In this document: positions 1 to 12,135 of the stretch, in pieces
Numbering within the stretch: the stretch's first letter is position 1
Layout of the letters: each line of letters opens with the position of its first letter
Assembly: GCA_900073065.1 (NCBI GenBank)
Contig: FJOG01000004.1
Coordinates: 554,061-618,060, forward strand
Direction of reading: 5' to 3'
Length of the DNA stretch: 64,000 bases
DNA from: Phialocephala subalpina
Lineage: Eukaryota > Ascomycota > Leotiomycetes > Helotiales > Mollisiaceae
Made by a program: the position numbers and the translations under genes
The notes under the pieces: model-generated
The model's input: the letters and a program-made list of their open reading frames with translations, nothing else
Database searches by the model: none
What the model was told of the DNA's origin: nothing

Positions 1-2612
1 CCTTCAGTGACCTAGTAGTCGGGCGCCTCCGACTAACAGCCTTCTCCACACTTTCCCTCCTCGACGGTACTCTCATCCTCTTGGCGATCCTCTCCTGTAC
101 AGCTTGTATGAGCTCTTCAGCTTCTAGCTCTCTTCGATACATGTCTTCTTCCTTCCACCTTTTGGCTTCCTTCGCTCTCGCATCCTCAGCTTTCCTCTTC
201 CTGGATGGCCTTGGTTTTGGTTTTGGGGCTGGTTCAGAATCAAAACTGAAACGCCTGGCACTGCGTGCGTCCCTTCCGCTGCGAGGTTCAAAACCGTCTC
301 CGTACCAAGCAGTCATTTCTTGTATGTACATGATCACAGACTCAGGTACCGGACTGGCAGTCCTTCGGAAATCGTGAGCAGGCTTTGGTGGTGGCAGATA
401 ATGTTGCTGTAGGTCATCGTCTGGACTAGAAGGAACAGACTCTGGTTCCTCTATCCTTGTCTTCGCCGTCTGCTTTGGCTGCAGGTTTGACTTTGCTCGT
501 TTCCTCCCGACCGGCTTTTCTGGGATAACAGGCTCTTCCGGAGCTGAAGTCTTGACCACTGCAGGAGCTATTAGCTTCTTAGGTTGAAGGTCATAATGCA
601 AAAAAGCCGCCATCGACTGCTGCTGCCACCCTTCCACTTTGAGCGGCGACGCAGGTGGTGAATCAGGAACTGGTGTCTGCCTCAAGGAAACGACATTCTC
701 TTCGTCATTACCTACTGCAACCTCGACACTCCTTTGCTAAGGATTGACAAATTGAGATTTCGTAGTCTTGTCTGATTTCGGCTTTTGTTCTCGCTTCTTC
801 GCAGCCTGTTGCTAGATGTATTGTGCGTAGTTGAATCGCGCGCCGGCAGCAAGGGAACTTACCATCTGGACCTCGGCGGGGCACTGGGAGACTGTAATCA
901 GGGTCTGATTGCATTACTCGCGGGGTCGTTGGCGATTTATCGTCGCTCTGTATGGGTGTGCGACGTTTGTGGCTCCTCGGCCTGTATGGTTCATAGTCTC
1001 GTTCGAGGCTTTGCATCAGTTCTTCGGCCTTTGGTGGGATCTCAAATATGGGCCATGTCTCCCTCAGATCGAGGATCTCTCCAATCCGGATTGTCTCGAC
1101 ATCTTCCTCGTCACTCGAGCTTTCCTCCTCCTCCTCTTCGCCACTAGAACTTAGAATTATCAGCGGCCTTTTGGCCGGTCTGAGCTTGCCTGTTGGTGTA
1201 GAAACTTGTTCGTCAAGCTGCTCATCATCCGAATTCTCAATCGATGTCTACAGTTTGGTCTTAGGAGTTTCGTCGCCCTGCTCAACATAGTTTTCTGAGG
1301 CGACAACCTCGCCGTCCCCTGAATCTTCTACGACCAGTTCCGCCCTGCTGTCTCGGGTATTTGCTCGGCGATTTCCATCTCATCGCTGGACACTGATTCG
1401 ACATCCTCTTCGTCGTCTGAATCCTCGATGTTCTGTCGGATGTCGGCGGCCTTGGAGACTTGCTTGTCTATTTCCATATCACTAGCGTATCCTAATTCGG
1501 CACCCCGCTCGTCGTCTGAGTCTTGAATTTCGAGTGAACTTTTGATCGCTGATGGCTCCTCTTTCTCTTCCTCGGTGTTTGTTTCTGCCTCAGAAACTGG
1601 ATCGACGTTTTCCTCCTCGTCTGGATCTTGAGTCATCATTGGACTTTCGGACCCTAATAGCTCCGCTTCCTCTTCCTAGTCCTCTAAACATTGAGGATAG
1701 TGTGGCTCTCGGTCTCTGATTGATCTTCTTTTTCTTCCTCAGCGTCTTTCCCCTGCTCAGAGGCTGGCTTCGTGTCATCCTCTTCCCTCGAATCATAAGA
1801 TAGCAGTTGCTGTTTGGTATTTTGAGGCTCCTTGGCTTCTTTCTTGGTTACCGATTTTTGGGGAGATGCTATACGAAACTAGACTCAGAATCCTCCTCTA
1901 TTTCCTCTTCAACGCCCTCATCAGTATCCTCATCGAGTCCCTCCGCAGAATCTCCTTCACACTCTTCCCCGACGTCCTCATCATTTTCTTCGAGATCCTC
2001 CTTGTCCTCTTCATCGGCGCCCTCCTCGACCTCGCTCTTGGCCTCCTCTTCGCTTGAACTTTCCTGTATAAGTTGCTTTTTGACAACTTTTGGCGTCCTT
2101 TCTCTCTTCTTGATCTGCTTACGTGGTTCAATTGCTTCTTGTGGTGGTTGTACACTATTTCTGCTCTGCTTTGTTGTTGCGCCTGCTTCCCGGGTTGCCC
2201 TCGTTGTCTTCTTGACTTTATTGATTGGTGTTGGTGTTGCTTCGGCGACGTTCCTGTGCTTTTTGCTCTTCGTGACCGGCGGGGCCTGATCCCTGTGGGA
2301 CGAGCTTTTGCGATGCGTCTTCGATGTTGCTTCGATGGGTTTCTTGTGGTTTTTGTGTTGTTTCTCATTTATCGTCCTTTCTTTCCTGTCGTGGATGCTT
2401 TGGTCTTCGCCTTGCCGGAGAGTACTTGTTTGAGCGCTTTGGTCATCATTCCTGTGAGAGTGGCCATCATCGCTATAGCCTCTGGGCTGTCCATTTGGAA
2501 TGCCATTTCGATTCTGTTTGTTTTGTGAGAATGCAACTTTAACTTCTGGACTGAGAGCGTTCGTTTTGTTACGAAAAAAGGAGCCGAATGCCAGCAATGG
2601 CCTCGAGATCAA
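1..2612 (-). pseudogene. Broken gene for a highly charged low-complexity protein, 3' end outside the window
   Basis: Reading the minus strand from about 2612 down to 1 gives an almost continuous, extremely charged protein rich in Glu/Asp/Ser blocks, with basic stretches such as RKRKAED and KKRERTPKVVKK. No domain is recognisable; the composition suggests a nuclear, disordered protein. The frame is repeatedly interrupted. There is a stop after DSESSFV near 1867, a TAG inside an acidic run near 1676 with a one-base shift beside it, another shift near 1345, a TAG near 1246 (a C-to-T change of CAG would explain it), and a TAG near 740. A good donor (GTAAGT at about 863) exists, but no splice pattern I tried repairs all breaks. 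From about 700 to base 1 the frame is open for over 220 codons and leaves the window. Either a decayed gene or assembly errors would explain this. Confidence 0.45.
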
Positions 2613-3626
2613 CTTCCCAAAATTTGCGCCAAAAATTCTGATATTTGCAACGACATGTAAATTTGGATGGAGACAAGACGAACGTCTTTGACTTCCTTCC
2701 CTTTGTCAGTTCTCCTGTGATGTCGAGACTGAAAGCGACATTGTGTTGGTGGTCCTCATTGCCCAGATCCGAAAACAAACAATTGCCGCATTCAGATGGG
2801 GAATACAGGTGATCCGAAACAATAAAGTGCGATCGAAGCTTCGAAATTATATTGCGATTGAAGTGTCACTAACTTTACTGGAGGTTGAAATCTACATTAA
2901 TGAAGTCTAGGTGCACAGGAAAGTGTTTCTTTCGTTGAACTCCCCGTGGGAGTGGGTGGTTGTCGCTTAGAAATAGGGGTTGTGGGTGGAGGTCTTGGGC
3001 ATCGTTTCAATATCCCAGCCTCGCGTGGAGTTTGTGCGCCCAGCGCTTCGAAGTGGAAATTAAGAGAGTATCGTGGTACTCCACATTATCTACTCGATCC
3101 AAAAAAGACTCATTACAGCCCAGCCTTATGATGAAGTCCCCGCACAGCTGGGTGATTGATCAGTCAATGAAACGCCATCAGGCAGAAACGACTCCGATCA
3201 TGCTGTACGTATCGGTATATGTAGAGTGCGGTAGCCGAAGCTGGCCAGCTTTGGGCTGCGGCTGTGGAACGATATGCATGGTTTGATGCGGTCTCGATGT
3301 CCTGTGAAATGGAAGATATTGAGGAAAATGGCATACACTGATTTTATTGTACTGGTTTGGCTTTACAGTATTCATTCGAGCTTTCATCGTTAAATTCACA
3401 GACAATTCCAACTGAAATGAGCAGACGGAATTACAATACCAATGTTCATTTATCATTCTTATCTTATCCCAAATAAATGATCAACAATGCCACCAAACAC
3501 ACTTCCCTTCCAAACGCCAACGCCAACAATACTCTCCACCACATAAAATCATGAAATTATCCAGGATCAATCTATGTACTCCCTCCCATCCCATCTCCCA
3601 ACTCCGTCTCTGGCACCTCATCTCTC
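2613..3626. other. Intergenic, nothing recognised
   Basis: About 1 kb with no convincing coding exon, repeat or RNA gene. The short open frames here lack any recognisable motif. Confidence 0.4.
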
Positions 3627-4777
3627 TCAAACATGATTATAAGCCTCCTCCCACGTTGGCTCAATCTTCACCAACACCCCTCCTCTTCCCCCTTGACTCT
3701 GACTCTGACTCTGCCCCTGAGACTGAGATTGCGACATACTAGAATTCGGATCCCAAAGACTCTCGAAACTACCTTCCATACCCATTCCCAAACCAGGCGA
3801 CATCCCCATTCCATGATCATAGATACCTCCATGACCAACCACTTCTCCGAAAAGCCCTTCGCTGACTCCGTGACCGACTTGGTTGTCGATCCCGAAAGAG
3901 GTGACGTACTCGTCTAGGCTTTGGCTTGTGAATGATTCTTGATTTTGATGGGAAGGGTGGGAGTTGGGGGATGGGGATGGGGAGCGCTCGATGCAGTAGC
4001 GGGGGGTGTAGGTTGGTGTTGAGGGGAGGGGGGTTAGGAGCATGCCGTTGCTGGAGATGTGGTCTTGGTTGTATGGTGACTCGGCTTCGTTTTGTGCTTG
4101 TGATTGGAGACGAGATTTTGATTCCCGCTCTTTTTTGACGCGGACCATTTCTCCGGACATGCCCATTTCCACCCCATAGCTGCTGTCAACTGTTCCTTCT
4201 CTACTTTCATCTCCAGCATGTTCGGACTTGATTTGGGAGTGGGAGTGGGAGTGGGAAGAGCTGTTTTTCTTGATTTTCTTGGGCGATTCGTTCTTCTCGA
4301 CTCGGCTGCGTCTTGGGGTTGAAGAGGAGGAGGCGGGGTTTCGAGGTCGTCGGATGGATGCGGTTCCGTCCATTTGTTTTTTGAAGCGGGAGTAGCGCAT
4401 TCGGGCGGCGTGGCCGTTGGTTATGGGCTCGTGCAGAATGGGATCGGAGGCTACTTTGTTCCAATCGATCTGTGGTTGGTCAGTGTGATTCTGTCTGAAT
4501 TGGGAAATTGTGAGGCATTTGATGCATGTGAGGAAGAAGTGGCCAATGATCGAGCAGGAGGTGGAGGGGGTGTGGCGAAAGCGAATGGGAAGAGAGAAAA
4601 TGGGGAGGTTGGGGGGTGGCGAATGAAAACGTGAGGTCGTGAAAGTGGTTGCAGGTGAGAACGTGTTGGTGCGTGCGCGTGAGAAACTCGCGTGAATAGT
4701 TGTGAACTTACATCTTTGAGACATTTCTGCTTGAGGATTGCATATAGCAACTCTGTAATGGCAGTATCGCTCGGCAT
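3627..4777 (-). CDS. Myb/SANT-like DNA-binding protein (family member M1)
   Basis: Two exons: 4777-4712 (22 codons) and 4469-3627, with an intron GTAAGT...CCACAG of 242 nt, phase 0. The spliced protein is about 302 residues. The N-terminus (residues 1-60) has the Myb-like helices: TELLYAILKQKCLKD, then IDWNKVASDPIL, then NGHAARMRYSRFKKQMDG. I recognise this last block as widely conserved in ascomycete Myb-like proteins. The rest is a disordered tail with RRSRVEKNESPKKIKK (likely nuclear localisation), Ser/His and Gln/Ser repeats, Gly/Met repeats, and sumoylation-type motifs such as VKIE near the C-terminus. A longer unspliced frame starting at 4991 exists, but splicing restores the conserved domain, so I chose the ATG at 4777. 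Likely a nuclear transcription or chromatin factor; target unknown. Confidence 0.8.
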
Positions 4778-5203
4778 GACTCTGGACTGACGGAGACTCG
4801 CCAGATTGAATTGTTTTGAGAAGGTGTGGGAGTTTTTCTCGAGTTTGCCAGCAGGAAGTCGAGGTTGCCGGGTCAGGTACTCGAGCTCGAAAAGTGCGAG
4901 AACCTCGATACTTCTTCGACCTCAGGAGCGCCCGGCTGGTCTGACGGTGCGGAATGAATTGGAGAATCTCCCTGCCAATGCACATTTGCACAAACTGCCC
5001 AATAAAATAGAACTAGCGGTGTGTAATAGCCCAGAAGAAGTTGTGAATATCGGTGAGGGGGACTAAATAGAAATATCTCTCACCTTCACGGCATTCGCCT
5101 TGTAAATGGCTGGGGGTGCGTGCATGAGGGACTTGGGAGCCAGAGCCTTACATAAGGAGCTCCTCAGTCCCAGTCACAAAGAGTTCTTTCCTATGCAAGA
5201 AGG
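4778..5203. other. Intergenic; upstream region of M1
   Basis: No coding exon seen. It should hold the promoter of the minus-strand Myb-like gene that starts at 4777; I see no definite site. Confidence 0.35.
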
Positions 5204-5605
5204 CTAGTTGATCAGGCACTCTGAACCTGTCTTGTGTGAATGATGCATGGGATGATAATGGATGCAGGCTAAGGGCACAGGATAAGGGGCCCTTGCTCTC
5301 GAGCCGCTTTTATCAAGCTGAAAAGTGCCGGTGAGAGACATGACGTTGACGCTGCTGCCTGGAAAACAATACGGTATTGTGGTTGAGAGGGGCAACGAGG
5401 AGGATGTGAGTTTCTTTGGCGTGTGATGGCTGCAACTTGGTTCGATGTCGTTGACCGTCGCGCGTTCCGCGTAAAGAGCTTGCATGACGCTAGCAGGGAT
5501 GCGTGCTGGGAAATGCGCTGATACGCTGAAAAGTGCTGTTAAAGCGGCGAGCCTCAGCAGGAACATCAGCTTGAAAGCAAGAGGGGGACCTGCATAACTC
5601 TGCAT
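5204..5605 (-). CDS. Possible small secreted protein
   Basis: A single open frame of 133 residues; an internal Met at 5566 gives 120 residues and places a classical hydrophobic signal peptide at the very start (MFLLRLAALTALFSVSA, then HFPARIPA). The mature part has four cysteines spaced through it and no known domain. It resembles small secreted fungal proteins, but composition alone cannot prove expression, and no intron or upstream element settles the start. A random frame with a hydrophobic start is a real alternative. Confidence 0.35.
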   Translation of the reverse strand: MQSYAGPPLAFKLMFLLRLAALTALFSVSAHFPARIPASVMQALYAERATVNDIEPSCSHHTPKKLTSSSLPLSTTIPYCFPGSSVNVMSLTGTFQLDKSGSRARAPYPVPLACIHYHPMHHSHKTGSECLIN

Positions 5606-6252
5606 ATCTTTGTATATCTATGCCCTTTTAAGGCTTAGAGCTTGCTGGGTGTTCCCGCTATCATGGCAACTGCTCGGCTGCCCTGGATGCCGCCAGCGTC
5701 CGATGAGTCGGCCCTTGCAATCCGGGGAAATCGGGTGGCTGGGACTAGTGTAACAAAAAGAAACCATCCCCCTTTCAAAAGGAAAACATGCAACAATGCG
5801 ACGGGCTGATGCAATGGCGGGGTACTTTGTGACTCATTATTGAGTTATCAGGTTGGGATAGGGAATTATGGAGAAATGATAGGTGGTTACGGTATATTGA
5901 GATAAAGGGTGAAGGGATCCGAAAGATGATCTGACTTCTTGCCTCCGAATTAACGAAAGGGAAAGAACCTTGCGAGGAAGTAGCGACAAGCTTGACTGCC
6001 AGCCAAAAGTGACATCCAGTAGACACTAGTCCTGTGAAATCAGGCGGTTGTCCCAACCTTCGCGAAGCTCGGCTATCAAAGCATATCTTCCCTCAACTCT
6101 TAAGCAACCTCTTCTTTCACCACACGTATCAGGCCATCCTACCAACTTTGACAAGGCTGGCACATCTAACTCTATCTTCTCTCTATCTTGCAGCTCTCAC
6201 CGCAAGCACCACTCACTCAACTCGACTCAACAACCAGCCATCCGCGACCACT
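5606..6252. other. Intergenic, nothing recognised
   Basis: No supported gene. The 3' half becomes pyrimidine-rich and leads into the tandem repeats upstream of the next gene. Confidence 0.35.
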
Positions 6253-6655
6253 CCAGAACTCATTTCAACTTTAAAGCCTTGGAGATCTTGGATCGTCTTC
6301 TCCAGATCCTTGAACAATCTGCCTCTCAACAAAACAACTTGGTCCACTTCTACCTCTACCCTTGACAACGACACCAGCCACCAATAAGTATTCTAGAACT
6401 CATTGCAATTGAAAAGGTTGGGAGACTTCAGAACATCTCGCTCCACCTTTGAGAAACTCCCTCTCACTCAAACCACTTGGCCCACTTCTGAACCTACACA
6501 AGGACCATCCAATTGCGTGCAGTCCAGAGCTTGATACAACTAAAAACTTCTAAAGATCTCAGATTATCTGCTCTTCATCTTTGAGCAACCTCTGCTCACT
6601 GCAACCACTTGGTCCGCTTCCCCAAACACACACCACAACCAATACCCAACATCAT
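6253..6655 (+). repeat. Three tandem degenerate repeats of about 135 bp in the leader of M2
   Basis: Three copies begin at about 6253, 6393 and 6524. Each opens with a variant of CCAGAACTCATTTCAACT and ends with a variant of AACCACTTGGTCCACTTC (around 6335, 6473 and 6609). They end just before the ATG at 6664, so they probably lie in the promoter or 5' leader of the Myb-like gene. Confidence 0.7.
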
Positions 6656-6663
6656 CACTCAAG

Positions 6664-7532
6664 ATGCCTTCTCAATGGGACCACAAAGCTGATCGAGACC
6701 TTCTCCTTGCCATTATCGAGGAAGGCGCCTTGAAGTCTGTCATCTGGCCCACAATTGCCGAAAAGATGAATGCAAAGGGGTATACCTTCACGCACGAAGC
6801 ATGCCGGTATGTTGATCTTTTTGCTTTCATCTTCAAACTTCTTTTCCTCATTGTCATTGTCTCCGGAGTTCATGGACATTGCGATGCTCCCTGTTCCAAT
6901 ATAGTCGCTCCCCTTTCATCTCTGGTCTCTGATCGTTGCTTTCAAATGTTCCCGGACTTCAGGGTCACTGACATGCACCATGATACCGCTCGGACAAGGA
7001 GCAGGCGATGTCATGATGATGTCGCTGTCATGTGATCCCGCCCCCTATGGTGTTCGTTTCTGCATTTTCATTGTTTTCCCTCCACCACTTAACTTCCATA
7101 CCTCCACTCCGTGAATAAACTCCTCTGTCCCACGCACAGTGTTTGTTCATCCCACCGTATCCATGCTCCCGATACTGACTTTCCTCTCCCAGACAACATT
7201 TCCAAAAGATTCGCAAAGAATCCAAATCCGCCCCAAAATCCGCCGCGGGAAATTCCCCTGCAGCTCCCACTCCACGCAAACGCACCTCCACCACAAAGAC
7301 CAACGGAAGGACAAGCAACGGAACGCGCTCCTTTTCTAACGACTCCGAGGACTTTGACACCCCGTCTAAAAAGCGGAAATTCAAGGAGGAAGTCGACTTC
7401 GAGCAGGCATATCAGTTCAAGGCGGAGAATCCGGGAGAGGTTATTGACATTGAGCGCGAAGAGTATGTTCCACTGCGCCGTCCAACTCCGTGTCTATTAC
7501 GCGCTGATGACTGTAGTCTCTACCAAGCATAA
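6664..7532 (+). CDS. Myb/SANT-like DNA-binding protein (M2)
   Basis: Two exons, 6664-6806 and 7193-7532, join in phase 2 across a 386-nt intron (GTATGT...CTCTCCCAG) to give 160 residues. Residues 1-65 form the Myb/SANT-like domain: WDHKADRDLLLAIIEEG, a Trp-centred second helix (VIWPTIAEKMNAKGY), and a third helix that crosses the splice site (HEACR|QHFQKIRKE). The tail is Ser/Thr/Pro/Lys-rich, with a bipartite-looking nuclear signal (TPSKKRKFKEE) that includes the sumoylation-type FKEE, and a short acidic end. The intron is in the third helix, unlike the other family members. The next ATG lies only 6 nt after the stop. Confidence 0.75.
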
Positions 7533-7538
7533 GGAACC

Positions 7539-7831
7539 ATGTCCGACGTACGAAAATTCTATATCGCGCTGGCGGTGGTTTTCTTTAACGCACTTGCCGC
7601 TGCCGCGCTCGAGATGTACCTGGCGAGCAAGGTTATCAAGAATACTGGGGTGGAGATTGGAGTTATTTGCTTTTCGATGGTTAAGGTGTTCGTGCTGGTT
7701 TGTGGTTGCGTGCAGGCTTTTCTTGTACGTGCGCCCCGGGACTTTCGGGTGCTGGGATTTGCTAACTGAGGGAATAGTTCGGCACTCCTGATGCTGAGAA
7801 TGTACGACGCTATCGGGCACGTCGGGGTTGA
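7539..7831 (+). CDS. Small two-exon membrane protein
   Basis: Exons 7539-7724 and 7778-7831 are separated by a textbook intron (GTACGT, CTAAC branch site, AG) and encode 79 residues. Two hydrophobic segments are visible, roughly residues 8-28 (IALAVVFFNALAAAALEMYL) and 39-62 (VEIGVICFSMVKVFVLVCGC), followed by a short basic tail ending RRYRARRG. No family recognised. It begins 6 nt downstream of the M2 stop, so it either shares the M2 transcript or one of the two models has wrong ends. Confidence 0.5.
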
Positions 7832-8903
7832 GCTGTTTCTTCTTTCGTGATACAAAATGGGACGGGATGCTTGCTTTGCGAGATGGATGGCTGGGTAGGT
7901 AGTCGGTCTGGTCCTGAAACAATGGAAATGCATACTCGATGACAGCAAATGCAGATTGAGCTTGTGACTGTGTATGATACATTCGAAGATTGCGTTCCTG
8001 AAAGACCCAGAGTGGCAGGGACAATGCCATGCGCTTTACGCAAAGGTTCTGCAATGCATTTGTTGTTGGACCACCTGGGCATGTCCAATACGTGACAGGC
8101 ACGTGACAAGCATGTCAAACTTGAAAGTGGCATGTCTCTACCAGGCTGGGACAATCGAAAGCATACAGCATAAAAGTCGTTCCGATGACAGAGCATCACT
8201 TGAAAGACTTCTGAAAGCTCTGTCTCTGGTTCATGTCTAGCTCAAGCTGGTCCAAGTCATTGCGCAAAGAGCTTAGCTTAAATCTGGACGTTTGTATTTC
8301 CTTCTTTCTTTACACAGAAGTCATATTGTGGTACTCTGTTCACAGACTTCTGGGAGTGTTGTTGTTTTTCAGAATAATTTGCAAAGAGGAAGAAAGAGCT
8401 TGAGGAATTTGAAGATGGAATGTAGTGTGTCTAGTGCTTCCGATGTCGGACCGAGATTCTTGGTGCTCCGACTACCTCTCAAACCTCATCCAAGTGCTCC
8501 TTCTCTCCTACATCCTTATCACTTTGAAAAGTCTATTTCAACGATGCCGCTGCTTTCATTATAGCCTTTGATGTCGAGAAGTACAGTCTAGGTTGAAAAT
8601 GGCAAGTTCTCGAGAGCCCGACACAGGGAGGTGGGCGTTAAGGTGCGGCTGAGCTGCATGCAGGTAGCTAAGAGACTAGGATCATGACCAGAACATCAAA
8701 AAGACCAGAACATCGACAAGATTAGAACATCATCAGCATCAGCATACCATCGGCATCAGAGCATTGCCGGAATCAGAGCATCGACAGGCACGATCAGAGA
8801 CACTTCGCTATCTGCTACATCTGTCGGGCCTCGGCCTTTACCTCCTCTGTTCCTGTACCTCCCTCTTTTACCTCAAGAGGAACTGCTTCAAAAGCTGTGT
8901 AAG
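7832..8903. other. Intergenic; upstream of the HET gene
   Basis: No supported gene. Around 8680-8790 there is a run of short imperfect repeats based on AGAACATC/ATCAGAGCATC just upstream of the HET-domain gene; this could be a simple repeat or a leader element. Confidence 0.35.
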
Positions 8904-11900
8904 ATGTCGGCCGTCAACGGTGCGAAGGATTCGGATGGGCTGCAGCCCGAGGAGCCCAGTTCGGGAAGCACTGCAGGCGCTGCGAGCATCAAGGTATTCC
9001 AGTGCCTCTCCATTGATGCCCCTCCGTTGAGGATGACCTTTTGGCTTACTATCTCTGAAGCTTTGCCCAAAGTGTCAAGAATTAGACTTGAGTATTGACA
9101 AGTTCGTCATTTATGATGGACCATTCAAGCCAGTCAAGAAGAGCTCAACGCTGACGCAGTCCGGAGCTCGCCCCAAACGATCAGATTTCTCCCTGAAGTC
9201 TGGAAGCCGTTCCATTCGACTCGGAAACTACAGAGACATCGAGGTACGGATGCATCAAGGATGCCAGCTCTGCTTCTTGGTATTCAAATCTGTCGAGAAT
9301 GTTGATGTCGACGGAAACTACAAGCTAGATTCTATGTGCTTCATCAACTGGGAGATTGATGGTCGCGAAAACGATCCAAATTCCGGAAGAAGAGCTCGAA
9401 CACGGCGACTCCATCTTCACTGGGATCACCAAAAAGTCCCAGATTCATACCTCGTGTTTGTGGCCCCTCAACGGCTTTTCGATTTCAACTCGGATTCTCA
9501 AGGGTCGTGGGATAGAGAAGCATTCTTCCTGGGAAGAGAGCTTAGATCTGATGGTAACAATCAAGTTCTAATGAAGAGCTGGTTGGATCAGTGCTGTCAG
9601 TCACATGGTGCAGCTTGTGCTCCCGAACAGGATGAGGAGTTCCTCGAGATGGCAAAACATTCTTACTTCGGCGTCATTGATGTTTTGGACATGTCTCTTA
9701 AATCACTGCCTATGCGTCCAGGGAAGACGTCAAACCAAACATCCTCGACTGGGCAACCACCACCTCCTCCACCGCTAGTTGTTGAACGCAGGCGACGTCG
9801 CTCTCGTTCATCTTCTTCATCTTCTTCATCCGACGATCAAGGTAAGTTTTGATGCATCAATCACATACATTTACTAACACATGGTAGATTCTAGTGTGGC
9901 GTATGAACCTTATGTTGCATTGAGTTATGTTTGGGGATTGACGCAAAACTACACCACAGTTCTCGACAACATACGGATCCATCAACAGCAAGGAAGTCTT
10001 GAAACGTTCTTAGACAAGATACCCAAAGTGATCCGTGATGCAATGGACCTCGTCCGTCGTCTGGGACTGCGATATCTATGGGTTGATTCATTGTGTATTG
10101 TGCAGAACAGCAAACGATCCTGGACTCTTAACGCCCGAATGATGAATGTGCGTATCAATTTCTCAGAGAATCGTTCCCTCTTTCGTATTGTCTTAGGAGT
10201 GCATTACTCCGTCTGCACTCCAGCTGCACTCCAGAGGCACTCACTCTTGAGACATGAGTCTGTACTCTTGAAATATTCTGAGAACAGTAAACTGACTCCG
10301 AGATCTTGACAAACAGGTTATTTATGGCAACGCACACCTGACGATCTGCGCTGCTGATGGAAGTGATGCTTGGTTCGGTTTGAAAGCTCTAGACTCCTCG
10401 GGACACTCAACTACTCAACATATCGCGGAGTGCGCTAAGGGGGTAAGGCTCATGGTCTCCCAACTAGCCGAGACAGGAATCAATGCCTCGGTGTGGAATA
10501 CACGTGCTTGGACCTTCCAAGAACGACTACTTTCCAAACGCTGTTTGATCTTTACCGAAGGTCGTGTCTTCTTCCAATGCCGCTCAGCAACGATGTCTGA
10601 AGATCTTGTTTCCGAGTCTCACGGTGCAGGCTGGTCACTTGATCTTGCCAAAGCACTGCCACAGATTCTACACGAACTTAAACGTCGCCCGATCAGAGTC
10701 TATATGAATTGCATGTCGCGATACTCAGAGCGTCAACTCACCCAAGCCAAAGACATTCTCGCTGCTTTTAACGGTGTCTCCAATATGATCAGCGATGTCA
10801 TGCTATCACCCTTCATCTTTGGTCTGCCAAGCTCCCACTTTGATCTAGCACTTCTTTGGGAAGCTCTATCACCTGTTTCTCGCCGCGTTCAGGGACCGAA
10901 TGAAGATTTTCAAGACTTGGTCTTCCCAAGCTGGAGCTGGTCTGGGTGGAAAAGAGGCCCAATAGGGTACAGCAGCCATCAACTTGATGGCGTTTTAACG
11001 AATGTCCAAGAATGGCTCACCGAACACACCTGGATCGCTTGGTACATCAGAGATGGCAAAGGAAACCTGAGGCCGATATGGGACGGCAGGAAAGCAAAAT
11101 CTTGTGATTCGACAGAAGAGAGATGGAAGGGATACATTGACATGGACCCAGACGAACAGTTCACGGACTTGCAGGCAGCAGCTCTGAAAAATCTAGGCGC
11201 TCCCAACGAGGACGACTTCATCAAATGGTCGAAAGAGCAGGAACAGGCGGGAAGAGAAATGATGAGAGTTGTGGAGCGCGAGAAGAGAGAAAGGGACTAT
11301 TACGGAGATCCCCCAGAATACCGTCAGCGCCACCATCACTACGGTCGAGAGGTTATAGAGTACAAACGGGAGCGCAGTCGATCGTCGGGTCGGAGTAGAG
11401 CCAGAGGTAGAGATGATTACCGTGCCGATCGTCAGGAAGGAGATGAAGATGGAAATTCTCCCACTCTTCGGGATGAATACGGACGGAAGCTTTCGACTGA
11501 CATCGCACGGAAGATCCGCAGTGGATTCCAGCAGTGCTTACCAGATAATCCCTTCCGAGTCTACATCGAGAATTACACCTCCACTCCCGACAAGGACTTT
11601 CCCGATCAACCTCTTCTCCAGTTCTGGACTTGGTGGGCTTCTCTTCGGCTCGTAAAGTCTGACCCAACAATCTACCTCAAACCAGACGGAGCCAGAGACC
11701 TTTCAGATCTCCAAAAGTTTGACATAGCAGACGGTGTAGGAGACTGGTGCGGTTCAATAATGTTAGACCCTAACTGGATTCGTGACCAAGAGACGAGAGG
11801 TCACAGAGTCGATGGATCTCGGCGAGACTTCCTTGCTATCTCGGATGCTAAAGCTTTCACGAAAGAGGAATGCGATGTTTGGACTTATTATGTTCCGAAA

Positions 11901-12059
11901 GAAAGGGATAATTCGGAGTGGGATTTGTATTACGTTCTGCTTGTTGAACTTGATCAGAAGGAGAGAATTTGGTATCGGGTTGGATTGGGAAAAGTGTTTA
12001 AGACAAGTTTCGACAATGCGGTCACGAAGAAAAGGTGGAGAGAGATCATCTTGGGGTGA
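8904..12059 (+). CDS. HET-domain (heterokaryon incompatibility) protein
   Basis: Four exons, 8904-8993, 9061-9841, 9888-10147 and 10317-12059, keep frame and give 957 residues. Residues 31-36 hold an LCPKC motif common ahead of HET domains. The HET signatures are clear: PYVALSYVWG (about 298-307), LRYLWVDSLCIVQ (about 351-363), VIYGNAHLTICAADG (378 on) and NTRAWTFQERLLSKR (about 438-452). The C-terminal part (about 660-720) has an Arg/Ser/Asp-rich insert (RERSRSSGRSRARGR) of unknown role. HET proteins trigger cell death when incompatible hyphae fuse, and related genes are highly variable; whether this one is active in recognition cannot be told. A polyserine stretch precedes the second intron. 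Gene is intact in this model. Confidence 0.85.
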
Positions 12060-12135
12060 TGTCACCATACGTTGTTGGAAATGATCTTGAATCGACCCAA
12101 TTTCCCGTCAGCCAATAGATCCTCAGTCACACTCA

